Assembly (NCBI GenBank): GCA_041751095.1
Contig: JBGSYC010000036.1
Coordinates: 62,001-126,000, forward strand
Direction of reading: 5' to 3'
Length of the DNA stretch: 64,000 bases
Source of the DNA: JADCRZ01 sp041751095
Lineage (GTDB): Bacteria; Bacteroidota; Bacteroidia; Chitinophagales; Chitinophagaceae
Below are positions 35,420 to 42,877 of this stretch, one piece after another (position 1 is the first letter of the stretch; the number at the start of each line of letters is the position of its first letter). The translations under genes and the position numbers were made by a program. The notes below the pieces were generated by a model. The model worked only from the letters and a program-made list of their open reading frames with translations, searched no databases and was not told the origin of the DNA.

Positions 35420-35982
35420 TCCGCAGTTTTGCATATTACATCAATTCCAGAAAAACAATGCCTGTCAGGCAAGGCCTCGCTAAAGGACGTAGCCCCATAC
35501 CCCCAAGCTGATTGCCCACAGCATCCGCTTTACTTTTAGCACCCCCTTTTGTAAAAACGAGCTGCCTCCTTTTCCAAATGGCTGGCATGATTAGCTGTTT
35601 CATCCCCCAATTTATACAGTTCATCCTCCCTGGTATTTCCTTCACTCCTTCACTGGTGTAGCTTCGTTATACATAGCAGAAAATAGTCGACCAGGTAAAC
35701 AATGTTTTAAAAGTTGAAATCGATCTAAACCCTAAACCTTAATTCTTAACCAACCCTGATCCCTAAACCACCGCCTTGTCCTTACCAGAACCTTTTTAAC
35801 CCTAAACCTAACCTGAACCTTAAACCTAACCTTTGAAATGTCCAGTTAGCAATTTGGCAGAAAAATTTTGAAGCACCCGGCATGAGACAACCGCTGAATC
35901 GGTTGCTCATGCCATTATAGAATCTGTTTACATCTGCCATTTATTTCCGGGGAACCTAAAGAATGACCTGAATTTTTACCAT
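35420..35982. other. 563-bp intergenic region with degenerate coding traces
   Basis: On the minus strand, 35530-35640 encodes a 30-residue amphipathic stretch (DELYKLGDETANHASHLEKE, then AARFYK) that stops. A neighbouring frame continues KGGAKSKADAVGNQLGG. This may be a decayed gene, but neither part has a start or known family. A CCTAAACC-rich tract lies at 35725-35833. Nothing else was recognised. Confidence 0.35.
35725..35833. repeat. Degenerate CCTAAACC-rich tract
   Basis: About ten imperfect copies of CCTAAACC/CCTAACC, for example CTAAACCCTAAACC (35725-35738) and CCTAAACCTAACCTGAACC (35801-35819). The plus strand is strongly C/A-biased. It resembles a telomere-like microsatellite but is not strictly periodic. 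Confidence 0.7.
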
Positions 35983-36762
35983 ATGCATACCACGAATAAT
36001 TTACTGAGGTCAATATGGATGGTGATGATAGCATTCACAATGGTCAGATGTTCCACGTCAGACCTTGCCTCAGATGGAAAAATACATGACACCAAAGAAA
36101 CATTCCAGGTAAAAGGGCGTCGGAATTTTTTAGTGGATACAAAACTGAGTTTCGGCTACTACCACACAGGTGGTTTTAAATCTTCATCTACCCACAAAAA
36201 GGCAGATAAATCAGGAATTATGAATCTGTTGCAGACGGGTACCGAAAACGCAGGGAAAGCATTCCAGTTTGAGGTAAACGATGTTAGTGGATTATCATCT
36301 CAGGTATTATGCATTACACAACTGAAATACCAGAACATCATCTCTGGTAGAGATATGAATGTGCTGGTTAGAGGCGAAAGTGAAAATACAGGCATTGACG
36401 TCTACTCCGGGAATAGCTTAGCGGTAAAGATCGTCAATTCAAAGGACAACAGCTACTGGAAGATGATCATAAATAAAGACGCGGCGCGACATAATAAAGG
36501 ATTTGCCGGCTACCTGGCAAAGGACCGCGATAACTACTATAAAATCGTTCCGGTGAGATATACAGGAGGTAATGAAAAAAACCGGGTAAACGGATATATT
36601 CCTGCAGGTTATGAATTCAGGAACCGCGCCGGCCAGTCTGTTGCAACCGTTCTAACAATAGGAAACGGACTGGTGACGTTTGGTGCTGTCGGTATCCGGG
36701 AAAAGTTTTTAATGGCAAATGCTTCCGCTGCAATATTGATTGATCGGTTTATGGAGAACTGA
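35983..36762 (+). CDS. Exported hypothetical protein, possible lipoprotein
   Basis: A 259-residue protein with a hydrophobic N-terminus (IWMVMIAFTM) followed by Cys in MVRCSTSD. The residue before Cys is Arg, which is unusual for a lipobox, so lipidation is uncertain. The body is a mixed beta protein (FLVDTKLSFGYYHTGGFKSS, KAFQFEVNDVSGLSSQVLCI). The tail VLTIGNGLVTFGAVGIREKFLMANASAAILI is hydrophobic and could contact a membrane. No family was recognised. It converges with the acyltransferase gene, with only 4 bp between the stops. Confidence 0.7.
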   Translation: MHTTNNLLRSIWMVMIAFTMVRCSTSDLASDGKIHDTKETFQVKGRRNFLVDTKLSFGYYHTGGFKSSSTHKKADKSGIMNLLQTGTENAGKAFQFEVNDVSGLSSQVLCITQLKYQNIISGRDMNVLVRGESENTGIDVYSGNSLAVKIVNSKDNSYWKMIINKDAARHNKGFAGYLAKDRDNYYKIVPVRYTGGNEKNRVNGYIPAGYEFRNRAGQSVATVLTIGNGLVTFGAVGIREKFLMANASAAILIDRFMEN

Positions 36763-36766
36763 TCAG

Positions 36767-37402
36767 TCACACGCCACCACTATTGTCTGCTTTTCTTTCC
36801 CACGCTTTTAACTGATGATTGTACTGCTTCAGTAGTTTTGCAGGATTACCACCGACCATTGAATAATCAGGAACATTCCTGGTGACAACACTCCCTGCCG
36901 CTATAACTGCATATTTCCCGATCTGGATCCCCGAAGTGATCACCACATTAGCTCCAATCCAGCAACCCTCTCCAATACTAATTTCAGCTACTGTGCATGG
37001 CTGATATCTGAAGGCTTTCGTTACATCCCCGAATCCGTGATCCATTCCGGAAATCACTACATTTTGAGCCGTCATTATATGGTCTTGCATCGTTACAGGT
37101 CCGATAATTACATTTGATGCACCTATAAAAACATGATTCCCGATCTTCACGGGCCCCAATCCGTTATTAACCAGGGTGAAATCTTCAATTGTAGAAGAAT
37201 TGCCGATTTCGAAATGGCTGAAGGGCATAAGATCCATCCGGCTTCTGCGGAAAATGACGGTATTCTTCCCCCTATGATGAAAAAATGGGTTGACGAAAGT
37301 GCGTACCCACCAACGTGGCCGGATGCCCCTTTCAGAAGTTATCATCCGGATGATCAATTTCTTTAATCCCGGTCTGGAATTAAATATATCTTTAAATGAC
37401 AT
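36767..37402 (-). CDS. Hexapeptide-repeat acyltransferase (WcaF/LbH family)
   Basis: A 211-residue left-handed beta-helix transferase, probably acetylating a sugar of a capsule, O-antigen or other glycan. Hexapeptide repeats run through VKIGNHVFIGASNVIIGPVT and ISIGEGCWIGANVVITSGI, then IQIGKYAVIAAGSVVTRNVP. The family ending PDYSMVGGNPAKLLKQY follows. The active-site His is likely in VVISGMDHGFGDV. The N-terminal ~60 residues hold a basic helix and the segment FHHRGKNTVIFRRSRMDLMP. No other glycan genes are adjacent. Confidence 0.92.
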   Translation of the reverse strand: MSFKDIFNSRPGLKKLIIRMITSERGIRPRWWVRTFVNPFFHHRGKNTVIFRRSRMDLMPFSHFEIGNSSTIEDFTLVNNGLGPVKIGNHVFIGASNVIIGPVTMQDHIMTAQNVVISGMDHGFGDVTKAFRYQPCTVAEISIGEGCWIGANVVITSGIQIGKYAVIAAGSVVTRNVPDYSMVGGNPAKLLKQYNHQLKAWERKADNSGGV

Positions 37403-37531
37403 AGAGGTTTATCAATTACAGGTTAAACATACGATTAACCACACGAAATATATAAACGCTCCGACGTTTGCCATCAGTATGGCGTACCAGTGACAAGGCT
37501 CTTAACTTTAGACTTCATCCTAATTGTTGTT

Positions 37532-37960
37532 ATGAAAAACCTTTTCATGTCTTTATTGTTATTCTATATAGCTGCAAACCCAGTGATATCCCAGTCACAG
37601 GAACAAAGAGAAATAGCAATCCTCCTGCGTGAACAAACGGTGGCCTGGAATAAGGGAGATATCGAAAAGTTTATGATTGGTTATTGGAACAATGATTCCC
37701 TGATGTTTATCGGCAGAAACGGCGTTACTTATGGTTATCAGCATACGCTGGCTAATTATAAAAGAAACTACCCCAATGCGGAAGAAATGGGAAAGCTGTC
37801 TTTCGATATTCTGCAGGTAAAAAAGCTATCCAAAGAGTATTACTTTGTGCTCGGAAAATGGTTCCTCAAACGCATCGCCGGAAATGTAGAAGGGCATTAC
37901 ACTTTGTTGTTCCGGAAAATTAAAGGCCGATGGCAAATTGTTTGTGATCACAGCAGTTAA
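37532..37960 (+). CDS. Secreted NTF2-like protein (DUF4440/SnoaL-like)
   Basis: A 142-residue protein with a signal peptide (MKNLFMSLLLFYIAANPVIS) and one NTF2-like cone domain. It opens with EIAILLREQTVAWNKGDIEKFMIGYWNNDSLMFI, has FDILQVKKLSKEYYFVLGKW in the middle and ends GHYTLLFRKIKGRWQIVCDH. The W-N-K-G-D and final G-x-W-x-I-x-x-D-H patterns are typical of DUF4440/SnoaL-like proteins. Fourteen extra upstream codons are open, but ATG 37532 gives the signal peptide. The ligand is unknown. Confidence 0.85.
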   Translation: MKNLFMSLLLFYIAANPVISQSQEQREIAILLREQTVAWNKGDIEKFMIGYWNNDSLMFIGRNGVTYGYQHTLANYKRNYPNAEEMGKLSFDILQVKKLSKEYYFVLGKWFLKRIAGNVEGHYTLLFRKIKGRWQIVCDHSS

Positions 37961-38032
37961 ATATTACCTGGTCAATAGATTTAAATTAATTATTTATCAT
38001 CTGAGTCAACTCAGCTTCAATTATCAAATAAC

Positions 38033-38941
38033 ATGTTATTTATCATTATAGGCTTCGTTGTTTTCCTGGTAGGAATGGGAAGTACAAGAGCAGACGAAAA
38101 TATGAGGCGTTTCAGCAAACCCGCAAGGCTCATCGGCATCCTTATCATGCTGGTGGGGATATTAACTTCATGTGTCATTCAGATAGATGCAGGGCAGATC
38201 GGCGTAAAAAAGCTGTTTGGAAAAGTACAGAACGAGGTGCTGGCAAGCGGCCTGCATTTTATCAATCCTCTCATGGAAGTAGAAAAGATGGACATCAGAA
38301 CCATGAATTATACCATGAGCGGGATAAATGACGAAGGCCAGAAATCCGCCGATGATGCTATCCGTGTACTAACAGCCGACGGCCTTGAAGTTACCATAGA
38401 CCTCACCGTGCTTTACAAAGTCCTTCCTTCCCAGGCACCGAAACTTATCCGTGAAACCGGTCTGGATTATACAGACAAAATCGTCCGCCCACTCACCCGT
38501 ACGAAAATCCGGGACAACGCCGTGTACTACGAAGCGGTGGCCTTGTTTTCTTCAAAACGCGACGAGTTTCAGCAACGCATCTTTAACACGATCGATACCG
38601 ATTTTAAAAAACGGGGATTGGTCCTCGAGCAATTGCTGGTGAGAAACATCACGCTTCCGCAGTCTGTAAAAACGTCTATTGAGCAAAAAATCAGCGCTGA
38701 GCAGGATGCGCAGAAAATGCAGTTTGTACTTCAGAAAGAAAGGCAGGAAGCAGACAGGAAAAGAGTGGAAGCACAAGGCATTGCAGACTACCAGCGGATC
38801 ATCAGTGAAGGATTAACAGATAAGCAGTTGCAATATGAAAGCATTCAGGCTCAACTCGAACTTGCTAAATCACAAAATGCCAAGGTAATTATTATGGGCA
38901 AAGGGAATACGCCTGTGATTCTCGATGGAAAAAGCCAGTAG
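38033..38941 (+). CDS. Prohibitin/SPFH-domain membrane protein
   Basis: A 302-residue protein of the prohibitin-like SPFH family, which forms large membrane-bound rings thought to organise membranes and regulate proteases such as FtsH. Two N-terminal hydrophobic segments (MLFIIIGFVVFLVGMG and LIGILIMLVGILTSC) precede the SPFH domain: GQIGVKKLFGKVQNEVLASGLHF, TADGLEVTIDLTVLYKV, VRPLTRTKIRD. A coiled-coil C-terminus follows (EQKISAEQDAQKMQFVLQKE) and ends with VIIMGKGNTPVIL. The stop codon runs directly into a heptamer repeat array. Confidence 0.92.
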   Translation: MLFIIIGFVVFLVGMGSTRADENMRRFSKPARLIGILIMLVGILTSCVIQIDAGQIGVKKLFGKVQNEVLASGLHFINPLMEVEKMDIRTMNYTMSGINDEGQKSADDAIRVLTADGLEVTIDLTVLYKVLPSQAPKLIRETGLDYTDKIVRPLTRTKIRDNAVYYEAVALFSSKRDEFQQRIFNTIDTDFKKRGLVLEQLLVRNITLPQSVKTSIEQKISAEQDAQKMQFVLQKERQEADRKRVEAQGIADYQRIISEGLTDKQLQYESIQAQLELAKSQNAKVIIMGKGNTPVILDGKSQ

Positions 38942-38950
38942 GTGTTAGTA

Positions 38951-39053
38951 GGTAGTAGGTAGTAGGTAGTGGGAGTCGACGGTGAAAGTACCTACTACCC
39001 ACTACCCACCACCCACTACCCACTACTCACTCCTCACTACCCACTCCCCACTA
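38951..39053. repeat. Heptanucleotide repeat arrays in inverted arrangement
   Basis: The left array has two GGTAGTA units and a GGTAGTG variant (38951-38971). The right array has eight period-7 units of the CCCACTA type (38998-39053; four exact, four variant). The two arrays are complementary in sense (GGTAGTA versus TACTACC), so the RNA could fold into a long hairpin. They lie exactly between two converging genes and probably act as a terminator. Confidence 0.93.
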
Positions 39054-39055
39054 TT

Positions 39056-39286
39056 TCATCGAAGTCTCTTTCTCCAGGTTCGGAAGTAGAACCATAGTAA
39101 CATTGCAAAACTGGCGACCATCCAGATGTAAAAGATGTAATTGCCGGGAGCCGGCTTGTTTTCGAAAAAGAGCCAGCCTCCAAAGATCCCGGGGGTCATA
39201 TTCGATACCATCCACACGAATCCCGCGCCAATAGACCATAAGATCCGTTGCAGAAAATCTTTTACTTCAGGTTCTATGTTACTCAT
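39056..39286 (-). CDS. Small two-helix membrane protein
   Basis: A 76-residue hypothetical protein starting MSNIEPEVKDFLQRILWSIG. It has two membrane segments (AGFVWMVSNMTPGIFGGWLFF and YIFYIWMVASFAMLLWFYF) and a basic tail RTWRKRLR. Nine upstream codons are open, but ATG 39286 fits better. Its stop codon lies 2 bp from the heptamer array. The function is unknown; small proteins of this type occur in Bacteroidota. Confidence 0.75.
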   Translation of the reverse strand: MSNIEPEVKDFLQRILWSIGAGFVWMVSNMTPGIFGGWLFFENKPAPGNYIFYIWMVASFAMLLWFYFRTWRKRLR

Positions 39287-39301
39287 GTAATATCCCCCGA
39301 A

Positions 39302-39309
39302 CAAATCTA
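39302..39309 (-). promoter_or_regulatory. -7 box for the small membrane protein gene
   Basis: The minus strand reads TAGATTTG, an exact TAnnTTTG match 15 bp before the ATG at 39286. No -33 TTG at proper spacing was found. Confidence 0.4.
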
Positions 39310-39334
39310 CCAAAGATTGTAGTGCCGGAAACCA

Positions 39335-40099
39335 TCAGGGCATCAGCAACTTTCTAAAATCGGCAGAGTCGCCGTTAAAGACGTTAAAATCTACTTTACT
39401 TACGATGCCGTTTACACTTCCCGTTTCGCTATGTTGCCAGAACAACCACTCTTTTGACACTCTCGGGCTCTCCTTTTGCAGGTAATGGGCTACCCATAAG
39501 GGATACCGGTCGAATTGCGCTTTCAAATGATGATCATAAAAGTCAACATTTGTATAAATTATTGGCGTAATGCCATAATATTCTTCTACCGTATCTAAAA
39601 ACTCTTTTACATTTTTAAGTAATTTTTCTGTTGGTACCCCATACGTTTGTTCAACGTCCAGCACCGGAGGAAGGTCTCCTTTTTCAAGCTGGACAGCTTT
39701 TATAAAATTTTCCGCCTGTGCCTTGCCGCTCCTGGTAGCTAAAAAGTAGTGATATGCTCCCCGGATCATATTTGTCTCCTGCGCATTTTTCCAGTTCCGG
39801 TTAAAAAAGCGATCCACTTTACTAAGTCCTTCAGTTGCTTTGATAAAGGCGAAGCTGATTTTCAGATCTTTCGCCTGCATGGCTTTTACTTCCTGCCACT
39901 CGATGCGTTGCTGGTACTTGCTGACATCTATTCCATGGATTGGATAATTGGCAGGTAATTCAATGCCAAATTCAGGATAATGTACAAAATGAGGCTTTTT
40001 TCTGTTCAACAGCCACCATGCTATCGTCGACATCACTGCAAGAATCAGTACGGTTATCGCTAACTTAGCGCCTATATTGCTGTTTTTCGGGAGAGCCAT
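39335..40099 (-). CDS. Membrane-anchored GH25 lysozyme-like muramidase
   Basis: A 254-residue protein with one N-terminal membrane segment (IGAKLAITVLILAVMSTIAWWL) and a glycoside hydrolase family 25 domain. Family marks are GIDVSKYQQRIEWQEVK with the first acidic residue, FAFIKATEGLSKVDRFF, GAYHYFLATRSGKAQAENFI, the catalytic acidic pair in PPVLDVEQ, and PIIYTNVDFYD. GH25 enzymes cut the MurNAc-GlcNAc bond of peptidoglycan. The anchor suggests action in the periplasm. The gene is divergent from a GH18 gene, with overlapping promoters between them. Confidence 0.95.
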   Translation of the reverse strand: MALPKNSNIGAKLAITVLILAVMSTIAWWLLNRKKPHFVHYPEFGIELPANYPIHGIDVSKYQQRIEWQEVKAMQAKDLKISFAFIKATEGLSKVDRFFNRNWKNAQETNMIRGAYHYFLATRSGKAQAENFIKAVQLEKGDLPPVLDVEQTYGVPTEKLLKNVKEFLDTVEEYYGITPIIYTNVDFYDHHLKAQFDRYPLWVAHYLQKESPRVSKEWLFWQHSETGSVNGIVSKVDFNVFNGDSADFRKLLMP

Positions 40100-40118
40100 T
40101 TTTATTTCAATTCGGTTG

Positions 40119-40146
40119 CAAAAATATGTTGCCTATATAAAATCAA
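40119..40146 (-). promoter_or_regulatory. Promoter of the GH25 gene
   Basis: The minus strand reads TATTTTTG at 40126-40119 (exact TAnnTTTG), with TTG at 40146-40144 and 17 bp between. The -7 box is 20 bp before the ATG at 40099. It overlaps the oppositely directed GH18 promoter. Confidence 0.6.
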
Positions 40147-40158
40147 CATATATATTTG
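40129..40158 (+). promoter_or_regulatory. Promoter of the GH18 gene
   Basis: TTG at 40129-40131 and TATATTTG at 40151-40158 are separated by 19 bp, the preferred spacing for Bacteroidota housekeeping promoters. An 8-bp inverted repeat ATATGTTG (40124-40131) / CAACATAT (40144-40151) overlies both divergent promoters and could be an operator. The leader to the GH18 ATG would be about 100 nt. Confidence 0.7.
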
Positions 40159-40263
40159 TTGCACATCAGACTAATCGCTCCTCCTAAAAAGAGTGATGCA
40201 GTAAAAAGTCAGGTTTTCTTTGTCTGGTCACAGCCAACTTCTAACTTAAAATAACCCTTTTCT

Positions 40264-41316
40264 ATGCCAAAGTTATCTGCCTGGTACCTGGCTATACTCT
40301 TTCCTGTATTATTTATGTATTCATGTAGCAAAAGAGATACCCCTTTGCCTCCAAAGCCACCAGCCGATATCATAAGCGCTCCTGCGGATTTTGGTCTAAA
40401 AGTAGTTGGATACGTTCCGTCTTATCGTGATCCTCGGGCAATACCTGATGAAAAGTTTCGCATGTGCAATGTGATCAATTATGCATTTGCCACTGTGAAT
40501 AACGCTTCCGTATTAGTGCTGAATGATCCGGCAAAACTTTCAGTGGTTGCTGCGAAAGCAAAAGCGAACAAGGCCAAAATATTCATTAGTATTAATGGAG
40601 CGGCAGCTAATTTCAAAATAGCGGCTTCCACACCGGAGAGCAGGAATGCGTTTGTGACGGCCATCATGAACATCATCCGGCAATATTCGCTGCATGGCGT
40701 TGATATGGATTGGGAATACCCGAGCACCGCCGATGGTACCGACCTGACGTTTACCGCGTTGATGAAAGAATTAAGTGATAGCTGCCACCTGAACGCAAAA
40801 TATTATATCACCGCTGCTATCAGTTCCGGCAAATACCCGGGCGCATTTCGTGACGCTATCAGAAGCGAACTGTTTTCTTATATTGATTGGTTCAACATAA
40901 TGTCTTATGACGATTTCAGCACCACACTTCCCTACAAACACCATAGCGACATCAATCTTGCTATTACCGGTATGGATTATTGGATGAACGTCCGGGGCCT
41001 GCCTTCCTCGAAATATGTGATGGGAATGCCGGCTTACGGCAGACCTTCCGGGATCACCCAGACAGGCACTACTCTTTCATATAATACCATCATTAGCATG
41101 GGTGGATCTCCACTATCGGATTCGGCCACCGTGAGCGTAGCCGCATATGCAAAGCCCTACACAATTTACTATAATGGGCAGCCGACAATAAAGAGGAAAG
41201 CCATCCTGGCCAGGCAACGTGGCGCCGGGGTAATGATCTGGGAGCACGGTCATGACTCCCACGACGCCACTTCACTTTTCAGGGCAGTATGCGACACACT
41301 TGGCCGGCCTTATTAA
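40264..41316 (+). CDS. GH18-family glycoside hydrolase (chitinase-like lipoprotein)
   Basis: A 350-residue exported protein, probably a lipoprotein (YSCSKRD after the hydrophobic leader). The GH18 barrel begins LKVVGYVPSYRDPRAIPDE and includes VINYAFATVN, KIFISINGAA and the catalytic strand LHGVDMDWEYPS with D147, D149 and the acid E151. The first Asp of the usual D-x-x-D-x-D-x-E is His144. Further conserved parts are YITAAISSGKYPGAF, WFNIMSYDDFS, GMPAYGRP and GVMIWEHGHD. Substrates could be chitin, peptidoglycan-derived or N-glycan GlcNAc. The proposed promoter overlaps that of the GH25 gene. Confidence 0.93.
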   Translation: MPKLSAWYLAILFPVLFMYSCSKRDTPLPPKPPADIISAPADFGLKVVGYVPSYRDPRAIPDEKFRMCNVINYAFATVNNASVLVLNDPAKLSVVAAKAKANKAKIFISINGAAANFKIAASTPESRNAFVTAIMNIIRQYSLHGVDMDWEYPSTADGTDLTFTALMKELSDSCHLNAKYYITAAISSGKYPGAFRDAIRSELFSYIDWFNIMSYDDFSTTLPYKHHSDINLAITGMDYWMNVRGLPSSKYVMGMPAYGRPSGITQTGTTLSYNTIISMGGSPLSDSATVSVAAYAKPYTIYYNGQPTIKRKAILARQRGAGVMIWEHGHDSHDATSLFRAVCDTLGRPY

Positions 41317-41427
41317 ACGCGGTGTTTATAGCAATGTTATGCTTCAGGAATTCTACTTCCGCTTCTTCGCAAATAGGTTAAAAGGTAGCCGGGTGACGAA
41401 AGATTGCAGACACTGAAGTGCCTTATG

Positions 41428-42423
41428 TTATTTTGTATTCATAACTTTCCACAGCAGGTCTTTCAGTTCAACCAACCCCTGCCCGGTAACAGAAGATATA
41501 AACACCTGGGGCACATTAACCGGTAATTCCTTCTTTATGTCAGCCTGCAGCTCATCATCAAGCAGGTCGGATTTGCTCACGGCGATGACAAAGTCTTTTT
41601 GTAAAAGCTCGGGGTTATATTCGTTCAACTCATTTATCAATACTTCAAAGTCTTTGCTGTGGTTGTTGCTGTCGGCGGGGATCAGAAACAACAAGATGGA
41701 ATTCCGTTCGATATGACGTAGAAAGCGGTGGCCAAGGCCCTTACCTTCAGCGGCTCCCTCTATGATGCCCGGGAGGTCGGCAATGCAAAAAGACTGATTA
41801 TCCCTGTATTCAACAATGCCAAGCTGGGGAGTCAACGTAGTAAAGGCATAGTCTGCAATTTTCGGAGTAGCAGCAGTAATAACAGACAATAGTGTCGACT
41901 TCCCTGCGTTCGGAAATCCTACCAGTCCCACATCAGCAAGAACTTTTAATTCGAGGATCTTCCAGCCCTCTTCTCCGGGCTCACCGGGCTGGGCATGTTC
42001 AGGCGCCTGATTTGTGGAAGTGGCAAAATGCGAATTCCCGAGGCCCCCACGTCCTCCTTTCATCAAAATCACCTCCTGCCCGTCCGCTAAGATTTCAGCT
42101 TCCACCTTATTCGTGACCTCATCCCTGGCAATTGTGCCAAGCGGCACTTCAATAATGAAATCCTTACCTCCTTTGCCACTCGAATTATTTCCCCTGCCGG
42201 GCATTCCGTTTTCCGCATGCACATTTTTATAATAACGCAGATGCAGCAATGTCCATAGCTGCTTATTTCCTCTTAAGATAATGTGCCCTCCCCTGCCGCC
42301 ATCGCCACCATCGGGGCCGGCCATTGCATTAAACTTCGTGTGCATGAAATGCCTTATACCTGCTCCGCCATGACCGCTCTTGCAAAACACTCTTATCTGG
42401 TCAACAAAATTCGATTTTTCCAA
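41428..42423 (-). CDS. obgE: Obg-family GTPase
   Basis: A 331-residue ribosome-assembly GTPase. The glycine-rich Obg domain spans residues 1-~158 (FCKSGHGGAGIRHFMH, GPDGGDGGRGGHIIL, GRGNNSSGKGGKDF). The G domain holds G1 GFPNAGKSTLL, G3 IADLPGIIEGAAEGKGLG and G4 AVSKSDLL. The start codon is TTG at 42423: in-frame upstream there is a TAA before any ATG, and the next in-frame ATG would remove conserved residues. The gene converges with the GH18 gene. No rplU/rpmA genes are adjacent, unlike in many bacteria. Confidence 0.96.
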   Translation of the reverse strand: MEKSNFVDQIRVFCKSGHGGAGIRHFMHTKFNAMAGPDGGDGGRGGHIILRGNKQLWTLLHLRYYKNVHAENGMPGRGNNSSGKGGKDFIIEVPLGTIARDEVTNKVEAEILADGQEVILMKGGRGGLGNSHFATSTNQAPEHAQPGEPGEEGWKILELKVLADVGLVGFPNAGKSTLLSVITAATPKIADYAFTTLTPQLGIVEYRDNQSFCIADLPGIIEGAAEGKGLGHRFLRHIERNSILLFLIPADSNNHSKDFEVLINELNEYNPELLQKDFVIAVSKSDLLDDELQADIKKELPVNVPQVFISSVTGQGLVELKDLLWKVMNTK

Positions 42424-42483
42424 AGTAATGTTTTAATGCAACGAAATGTAAAGATAGAATGTGAGAAAACTAAATTTTCTGAG

Positions 42484-42831
42484 ATGAGAAAGCTCCTGTT
42501 TACTTTTTTAACCGTGATCACTATCATATTTTCGGGTTGTACTAAAGACACCACAAGAGACGTACCGGACTGCATCAGCAAATACATTAAACAGATACAA
42601 AAGCAGCCGAAATGGAATCCCGCCGCAGAGATACATGAATATGAATACAAAGACAAACCGGCTTATCTCATTAGTGCCGGCTGCTGCGATCAGTACATAA
42701 CATTAATTGACGGGCAGTGTAATTATATCTGCGCCCCTTCAGGAGGGATTACCGGGAAAGGAGACGGGAAATGTGCCGACTTCTACCAAACAGCCAAACA
42801 TAAAAGGTTGGTGTGGAAAGACCAGAGATAA
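42484..42831 (+). CDS. DUF6970-family lipoprotein
   Basis: A 115-residue lipoprotein: signal MRKLLFTFLTVITIIFSGCT with a good lipobox (FSGC, lipidated Cys19). It is followed by a small Cys-rich domain with CISKYIKQIQKQPKWNPAAE, YLISAGCCDQY, CNYICAPSGGITGKGDGKC and a final LVWKDQR. The CC...C...C-A-P-x-G-G-x-T-G-K-G-D-G-K-C pattern is what I recall for DUF6970. The function is unknown. It starts 61 bp from the obgE start on the opposite strand and ends in a very strong terminator hairpin. Confidence 0.85.
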   Translation: MRKLLFTFLTVITIIFSGCTKDTTRDVPDCISKYIKQIQKQPKWNPAAEIHEYEYKDKPAYLISAGCCDQYITLIDGQCNYICAPSGGITGKGDGKCADFYQTAKHKRLVWKDQR

Positions 42832-42839
42832 AAGATAAA

Positions 42840-42872
42840 GTTGTGCCTGGCCTGAACCTGGCCAGGCACAAC
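42840..42872. terminator. Bidirectional terminator, 13-bp perfect stem
   Basis: GTTGTGCCTGGCC (42840-42852) and GGCCAGGCACAAC (42860-42872) pair perfectly around a 7-nt loop. The hairpin lies between the stops of the converging DUF6970 and typA genes, with AT-rich flanks on both sides. Confidence 0.9.
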
Positions 42873-42877
42873 ATATA

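Noticed and set aside
35436..35645. 69-codon minus-strand frame after the helicase gene
   Set aside because: Sense seems to pass between two frames without a start; too short and degenerate to call a gene.
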